A stretch of DNA of 64,000 nucleotides from Theobroma cacao (lineage: Eukaryota > Streptophyta > Magnoliopsida > Malvales > Malvaceae). Below, one piece after another: positions 42,352 through 64,000 of the stretch; position 1 is the first letter of the stretch; every line of letters begins with the position of its first letter. The notes beneath the pieces were generated by a model, which had not been told where the DNA came from, did not search any database, and was given only the letters and a program-made list of their open reading frames with translations. Position numbers and translations under genes: made by a program. The stretch spans positions 30,061,473-30,125,472 of the forward strand of contig NC_030853.1 of NCBI RefSeq assembly GCF_000208745.1. The letters run 5' to 3'.

Positions 42352-45300
42352 CTAAATCTTTGACACAGTTTTCCGAAACAGCTCCTTTGGCGCTGCAGGC
42401 GGGACCATGAAAGAACAGGGGAAGATTGAAGAAATCAAGGAAAATTAATTAAGTATAAGTGTTCGAAAAGACCATGAAATAACACGCAATAGATAGTTTT
42501 CTTCTTACCTGGCAACCCAGTGAACTGCTCAAACTGTTCGTATGCCTGGCCGATGAACATCTCCAGCCCGGAGACAATCGTGGCTCCAGATTCCTCAGCT
42601 TCTCTCAAGAGTCTGGTTATTTTAGGCGTGTAGATGGCATCGAAAACCAGTGAATAATATTTCAAAGCATCCTGCAAAAACAGAAATGGCTTAATTCCCT
42701 CCCATTTGAATGTGTTTTACAGGTCCATATGCGGAAGTTTGCGAAACATATCACTCAAGGCTTCCTTAGAGAGGAAGAATATTGCAAATTCCCCTTTCTC
42801 TATTGTGAAAAGAAAAAAAAAGCATTGAAGTGGCTTCAAAAAAATTTCAAACGAGGATGTGATATTTATAAGGAAAGATTGCAAGGCAGGGTGGCAAACC
42901 TTGGGAATTGGTGTATCATCAATATTTGGTTGCATGCCGATAGAAGTTGTATTGGCAAGAATCATGCCCTCCTCCGGGTGGAAACAAGCTAAATCAGCAA
43001 GAGACAGAGCATCTCCTCCAATTATGTCTGCAAGCTCTCTGGCTCGTTCTACAGGTGAAATAGATATATTAAATAATAAATCTCAAATCATTACCAAACT
43101 AAACCAGGAAAAATTCTTCCCTAGTATGCTATACAAAGAAGAAAGAACCATATACCATAGGTGCGATTGGCAATGACAACTCTCGCTCCTTTTTGTTTTG
43201 CACCATAAGCAAGTGCCTTGCCAGCACCACCAGCACCAATAACTACAAACCGCTTACCAGCTAAGGGTGAACCAGCAGTATTGCTTGTGTTTAATCTAGC
43301 TGTCAAGAAACGATAGGAATAAAGAACGTCCAACAAAAAATCAGTTGAAAACTACATAGCTTAAGAAGGGCAATAAACCTGGTAGTCCATCCTCAATGGC
43401 AGAAATAGCACCAACATAGTCTGTATTGTAACCAAATAACTTCCCATCACTTTGTCGCCTTATAATGCAATTAACAGCTCCTATGGACTGTGATATTTAA
43501 TCAAAGAATTACAAACTACATTGATGAAGATGGCAACATTACGATTGCTAGACGAATAAACCATCAATTACCTTAGCAATTGGGTCTACCTCATCACAGC
43601 ACTTCACTGCAGCCTCCTTGTGAGGAATTGTACAGCTGCATGTTAAATAATGTTATGCAACCACATTACTTAAGTACATAAGTCCAGTACGCCACTAGAG
43701 CAGATTCATCTTGCAACATATGCTACATGAAACCAATGTACAAAGTATAGTAATAGGCTGAACTAGTAACTACAACCATATGTTAAACTACTCTAGAAAT
43801 AGAGCTTGTAAAAACCAGCACAAGAGCAATTACGCAAACATATTGAAATTTATGTTTAAGAAATGCAATGTCCAAAAGGGGAATGGACCTGAATCCAGCA
43901 AAATCAGTGGACGAGTAACTCTGGAGAAATGTTGATAAGTCATCCACTAACAAGTGGACATAGACACCATTGAAACCAGCTGATTTGAACGCTTCATTGT
44001 ACAGCATAGGTGACTTGCTGTGACCAACAGGCTTCCCTATAACTCCATACACTTTAGTATCTGGACCTAACTGCCTGAAATTGTATAGATTCAAAAGATC
44101 ATTAATTGTTGGTTGACCAGGAGCTGAAACAACTCCTGCCTCAAGTGTCCCAAAAGTAAGATAGCCACCAAATTTTGCACAAAGAATCCGTGAAATCAAC
44201 CCCCTCTCGCCCATAACAAGTCCAATTATGGGAACCTGAAAATTTCAGCAACGATGAATCGAGTTAAGTTTAATCATATGAAAAATCTTGAAAAAAAAAA
44301 ACATAAAATAGTCCATATTGACAACTATCAGTAATATATAGGAAGTTGTCCAAAAGGGAGACCAAAGAAAATAATAAGCACTATACTTCACTGCAGTAAA
44401 CAAATTCAAGAATAAATTTCAGATCTTTTCTTTTTCTTTTGGTAAATTTCACTGATGTCTAGTTCAGAAATAACTACGATGAAAAAGACCCTTTTGGCAA
44501 CTATCATCAGTATGCAAAAGGCTTGGCACAGAATAATGAGCACTCTGCCATAAACAATATGGCCGCTGCTGCACAGTCCCCATCAATTAAGATGCATTTT
44601 TTTCAGTATTCAAAAATCAGACACTGCATTAACAAAATATGAATCTACTCAAGAATGCACATCCTAATGCTCTCCTGATCATTCTATTTTATAGAATTAT
44701 TTTATTTTAATTTTATTATTAAATATTAGCTAAGTTCATAATTTTTAATTATAATTTACTTATTTTTAGTTGATTTTATTATTAGGTTACTTTTAAGTTA
44801 ATTATTTTAATTTTATATTTTTCTTGTTAATTTGATTATTATTTATTGATTTTTATTTCTTTTGTAAGATTAAAAGTGATTGGACTTAATTTTGGAAAGT
44901 AAGATGTTAAAAGACCCAGAATCTGCTTGCATATGCTTCAGTATTTTGGCCATATCTTGAGCTACAGAACTCCAAATGATGTGATTCTTGGACCAGTGGA
45001 AAGCTAAGAGATAGAGCTACAACTTTCATGAAGATCACTTTGCCCAATTCTGCCTCGAAGATAGAGAAAATTACGTCGAAAAATAGCTAGGCGTACTGTG
45101 CCGGGAATGGAAATTTGTTAAGATTGAAAATTGAATTTTGAGCCTCTTATTATACTTTTAAGCCCAATTAAACCCTAAGTCAGCCGAAGGAACTTTAGGT
45201 TAAGTTTATTAGTATAAATAAAATATGTTTAACAACATTAAGGAGAAAACTTTTGAGAGATTCAAGAAGTTACAAGTTAAGGTTGAAACTTGGAAATCAA

Positions 45301-47623
45301 GGCAAAAAATATTGTTTTGTTTTCTTCCTTAGCTTTTATCTTTCTTGATACTTTCAATAGTTGAATTTTATACAATGCTATTTTATTTTGTAATTATGAG
45401 TAGCTAAATTTCTTTTTCTAAGATTGCAATTGAACCCACATATAATCTAAATTTTTAATCTCTTTCTTATTTATCTTTAATGGGATTTGAATTGTTTATT
45501 CCAATTTGTTCTTAATGTTTTTTAATTGCTTGACCACTAATTAAATTAATCTAGGAACCTAAACAAACTTGAAAAAGAGAGTTTAGTATAGACCAAAATT
45601 GAGATAGCATATGATCATATTAATTGATTTGCGAATAAAATAGAGATATACCTATAGGCCATATGTAGTCAAATTAGAACATGAACTTAATGAGTCTGTT
45701 TTAATTTCAATTCACATAGGGATATAGTGTTTTGATTAAAATAGATATTTTTATAAGATGAATCGGGAAACCCTTATAAATAATTTAGGATTCTAAGTTA
45801 GTAATTCAACCCATTGAAATAAGTTAAGAAAGAGAGGTAAGATTTAGATGAAGTGTGAAGGATATTGTAATATTAGATTTGTTGATTTGATATTTTTTCA
45901 AGTTATTATTTTAATTTTTCTTGTTAGTTTTAATTTTAATTAATTATTTAATTTTGATTATTTGGATAAGATTAAATTGTTCTAATTTTAGTACTTAGTA
46001 AAATTTTAGATCAATTCCTTGTGGGATCGATACTCTACTTGCTAATATATTATCTATCCGATATGTATACTTACGTAGTGAGATTTTTACTGACATCTCC
46101 TACACTCTATCTAGGAGTTACTTAACAAAATTTCCTCGTCCAACTCAGTCAAGTTAATCATTTTAACAAAAAGATTACCTATGAAATATTTCAAAAAGAG
46201 GAACATTTTTCATCTAAAACCCATTACTTCCTTAACCAATTCTTAATAACCCAGCATATCACAGTTAAACAAGTCATTTTAAAGAAAATCACAAAGTAGA
46301 CGTTATAAGATTTTATTTTAGATTTATATTCAAGGTATGTTGCTTCTTACCTGAGAATGCACTGTTATCTGAAAAATGCGTGCCACATCAGTGATCTCCA
46401 AGGCGGTTGTTACTATCTTCACTATATCAGCTCTAGTTGATTGTATTCTTGCGACAAGGTTGCCAAGCTCCTCAACAGATGGAGTGCTTTGATAGTTGTG
46501 AGAAGACACTATAACTTTCAATTTTTCAGGCTTCTTTCCATCAATGGATTTCATGAAGTCATGGGCAACCTTCACACAGAGCAAAAAATATTTGCATCAC
46601 TATAAGTTCAGTAGACTTTACCTAAATGGTTACCAAAAATATTTGCATCACTATAAGTTCAGTAGACTTTACCTAAATGGTTACCTATAAAAGAAGTCAT
46701 GTTTCAACCAATGGTAAGAAATAAGCACTATATAATTCAAACTTTATGAAGCTACAATTAAGTGAGAAAGAAAACCTTAAGCTCAACATCAATGTAATCA
46801 GCCCCCAGCTCCATGGCTAATCTAAGCACATCTAATCGCTCTTTCTCATCACCATCATATTGACCACCTTCCCATACTGGTCTGTAAGACAAAATTAGAA
46901 AAAGAAAAAAAAACTTACACTTACTGATATTTATAAATTAAGCAACCGAATACCATAAAAAAGAAGTAAAGGAACAAGCTTGCAACAATAGGCAGACTGT
47001 CTGAAAGTTCCCAACATCAATAAAGTGGAAGCCACGAAAAAGGAAAAAGACCCATCGAAAAGAGAAAAAAATGAAAATGGCATAACCCGAAACTTTACAG
47101 GTCAAAACTACAATTTATGACAGATCCCAACCCAGGTAAAGAGGAAATCCTACAAAAGAAAGAAAAAGGAAAACACCCATAAACTTGACTGAGCACGCAA
47201 ACTATAAAAAGTTGTTCCTGAAACTAAAGCATTCAAGTTGGAAAGAAAAATCAAATCTTGAAACCTGTAGGTGAACAGTGTAGGCAAAGGGCACTCTTTG
47301 ATTAAAACTTTGAGGTCCTCATAAGGATTGAAACTGTTTAAAGTATCCAATCTAATTTCCACAAGATCAGCAGAACTAGCTTTAGCTTTGGCCATGTCAA
47401 CGACCATCTTAGCGATAGAATCAGCCATTATCGGAACACATATCAGTGTGGGATTCTTCCACACGCCTCCTCTACTTTCCATATTCAAACCAGCAGAAGA
47501 TGAAACAAGCTACCAAATTGAAACAGAAAAACAATCAACAATCTCGCCCTGTTCACAATTGAGCAAAAATGAATTCTACATGGAAAAAGAAGGAAAGCTT
47601 ACCAGAGGGTTGAGAGTGTCCAT
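42352..47623 (-). CDS. DHQ-SDH: Bifunctional 3-dehydroquinate dehydratase / shikimate dehydrogenase
   Basis: Eleven exons: 47623-47603, 47509-47265, 46881-46776, 46569-46351, 44235-43889, 43635-43572, 43487-43379, 43299-43156, 43048-42900, 42671-42509 and 42392-42352, giving 535 residues with consistent phases. It converts 3-dehydroquinate to dehydroshikimate and then to shikimate with NADPH. The type I dehydratase half (about 20-245) shows SSHNY with catalytic His148 and VKIVTTA with Schiff-base Lys175. The dehydrogenase half shows GHSKSP (Ser270, Ser272), TIPHK (Lys319), NTD (Asp357), the nucleotide-binding GAGGAGKA near 392, and ANRT. These residues match the shikimate-using type. The N-terminus MDTLNPLVSSSAG is short and has no clear plastid transit peptide, so this could be a cytosolic isoform or use an unseen upstream start. 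The 2.1-kb fourth intron holds a repeat-like insertion. Confidence 0.96.
44690..46110. mobile_element. Probable retroelement (solo-LTR-like) remnant in DHQ-SDH intron 4
   Basis: About 1.4 kb of AT-rich sequence breaks the intron between exons 46569-46351 and 44235-43889. It contains phrases seen in plant long terminal repeats: GGACCAGTGGAAAGC near 44990 and TTCCTTGTGGGATCGATAC near 46015. No gag, pol or integrase frame is present and I could not fix the ends or a target-site duplication, so the class is a judgement from pattern. Confidence 0.5.
46584..46685. repeat. Two-copy 51-base tandem duplication in DHQ-SDH intron 3
   Basis: A unit containing TTTGCATCACTATAAG and CTAAATGGTTAC is repeated back to back with period 51 and is essentially identical. 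It lies wholly in the intron, immediately upstream (in transcript order) of the acceptor of exon 46569-46351. Confidence 0.9.
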
Positions 47624-48352
47624 TTGTGCGAAGGGGTGTTTTTGACTGTGAAGACTCGTTGGAAGAGAAGGTGTTCCTCGGGTCGGTGGTTAAATTTATA
47701 GTTCGGGTCCAAATTGGTTGGTGGGAAGGATGATTTGGTTTTGGTTGGTGGGGAAATCAACGGCTCTGAGTAAGTTCTTGGACGTGAAGGTGAAATCTAT
47801 GTAAAGGAGACTTCGGTTTTACAGCATTTTTGCCCCTTCTTTTTTCTTTTTCGGAATATTATTTGACTGGGGTGGCAAAATTTTGGTTGGTGGGTGCGAA
47901 AATGGGCGAATCGCAATCCTTGATGTACGCTTGATCCTATAAATGCAAAAACTCTTCACTAAATAATTGCATATGGAAATCCCAACTTAGCTTTAAAACT
48001 ATGTCCTGTATTAATAATTAATGGCATGTAAAGTTAGAGGTTTAAGAATGGGAGACGAAAGGGGGATCTAAAGAAGAAGCAGGGAAGATCAGCTAATAGC
48101 TACTTCATTATACTGCTCAGCAGTTCTTTCTAAATTCTTCAACCCTTGGACTTGGAGAAAGCAAGTAAAAGTAACCAACTATTTTTGCTGATGCTCAGGC
48201 TTACGGCTAAAGAGCGGAGGTATTTACAACTGCGATAAGATTTAGATAAATATCTACAAATTTGAAACAATGATTCAGTGTGCCACTGCGAAGGGGATCA
48301 AAAGAATGACACCTCTGTCTATTACACAACTCTAGCTTCATCCCGAGTTAAT
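47624..48352. other. DHQ-SDH promoter and 3' end of the SYD-like gene
   Basis: The left part is upstream of the DHQ-SDH start, the right part is the probable 3' UTR of the SYD-like gene. No further gene seen. Confidence 0.5.
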
Positions 48353-63869
<15,517 letters not shown>

Positions 63870-64000
63870 CTGAAAGTTAAAACAATTCCATCAATGTGGT
63901 AAGTATTCACTAACTGAAGAGATGTTTTGGAAATTCAGCCTCCATTTTAAGAAGTGTCTAAGCTCAGTCAAATTTATTATTCACCTTCCCTCTATAGCTT

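Overview
The window is nuclear DNA from a flowering plant, most likely a eudicot. The evidence is intron-rich genes with GT-AG junctions, AT-rich intergenic DNA, two nuclear tRNA-Pro genes, and plant-specific families: class III peroxidases, a heavy-metal isoprenylated protein, a PLS-type PPR protein, a bifunctional dehydroquinate dehydratase/shikimate dehydrogenase, and a SYD-type chromatin remodeler. I could not name the species from sequence alone. Exon coordinates were derived by hand from splice sites, reading-frame phase and protein-family continuity.

Left part (1-20 kb): the last seven exons of a plastid DXS gene (+), a three-exon HIPP metallochaperone gene (-), and a peroxidase cluster on the minus strand made of two intact four-exon genes with a decayed third copy between them. 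A short intronless gene for a very acidic protein follows (-). Next, after a long stretch without a recognisable gene, comes a two-exon gene for a 73-residue single-span membrane protein with an intron in its 5' UTR (-).

Middle (21-42 kb): a RING-CH membrane E3 ligase gene in eight exons (+); a nine-exon gene for a BRCT protein of about 1241 residues with an N-terminal ETQ cluster (-); a convergent pair of tRNA-Pro genes (AGG and TGG anticodons); a 978-residue J-domain protein with two DUF3444 domains in one coding exon (-); and an intronless PPR protein resembling Arabidopsis At2g36980 (-).

Right part (42-64 kb): the 11-exon DHQ-SDH gene of the shikimate pathway (-), whose large intron holds a probable retroelement remnant, then 28 exons of a SYD-like SWI/SNF ATPase gene (-) whose N-terminus lies beyond the window end. 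Its last two exons encode about 2050 residues of low-complexity sequence with duplicated AT-hook modules and a seven-copy 24-residue repeat.

The genes do not form one pathway. DXS (plastid isoprenoids) and DHQ-SDH (aromatic precursors) are metabolic. BRCT, SYD and possibly the J-domain protein act on chromatin or DNA. I found no evidence of a new multi-gene system. The most notable observations are three GC-AG introns in coding sequence, the SYD repeat architecture, and the small or broken genes that simple ORF calling misses.
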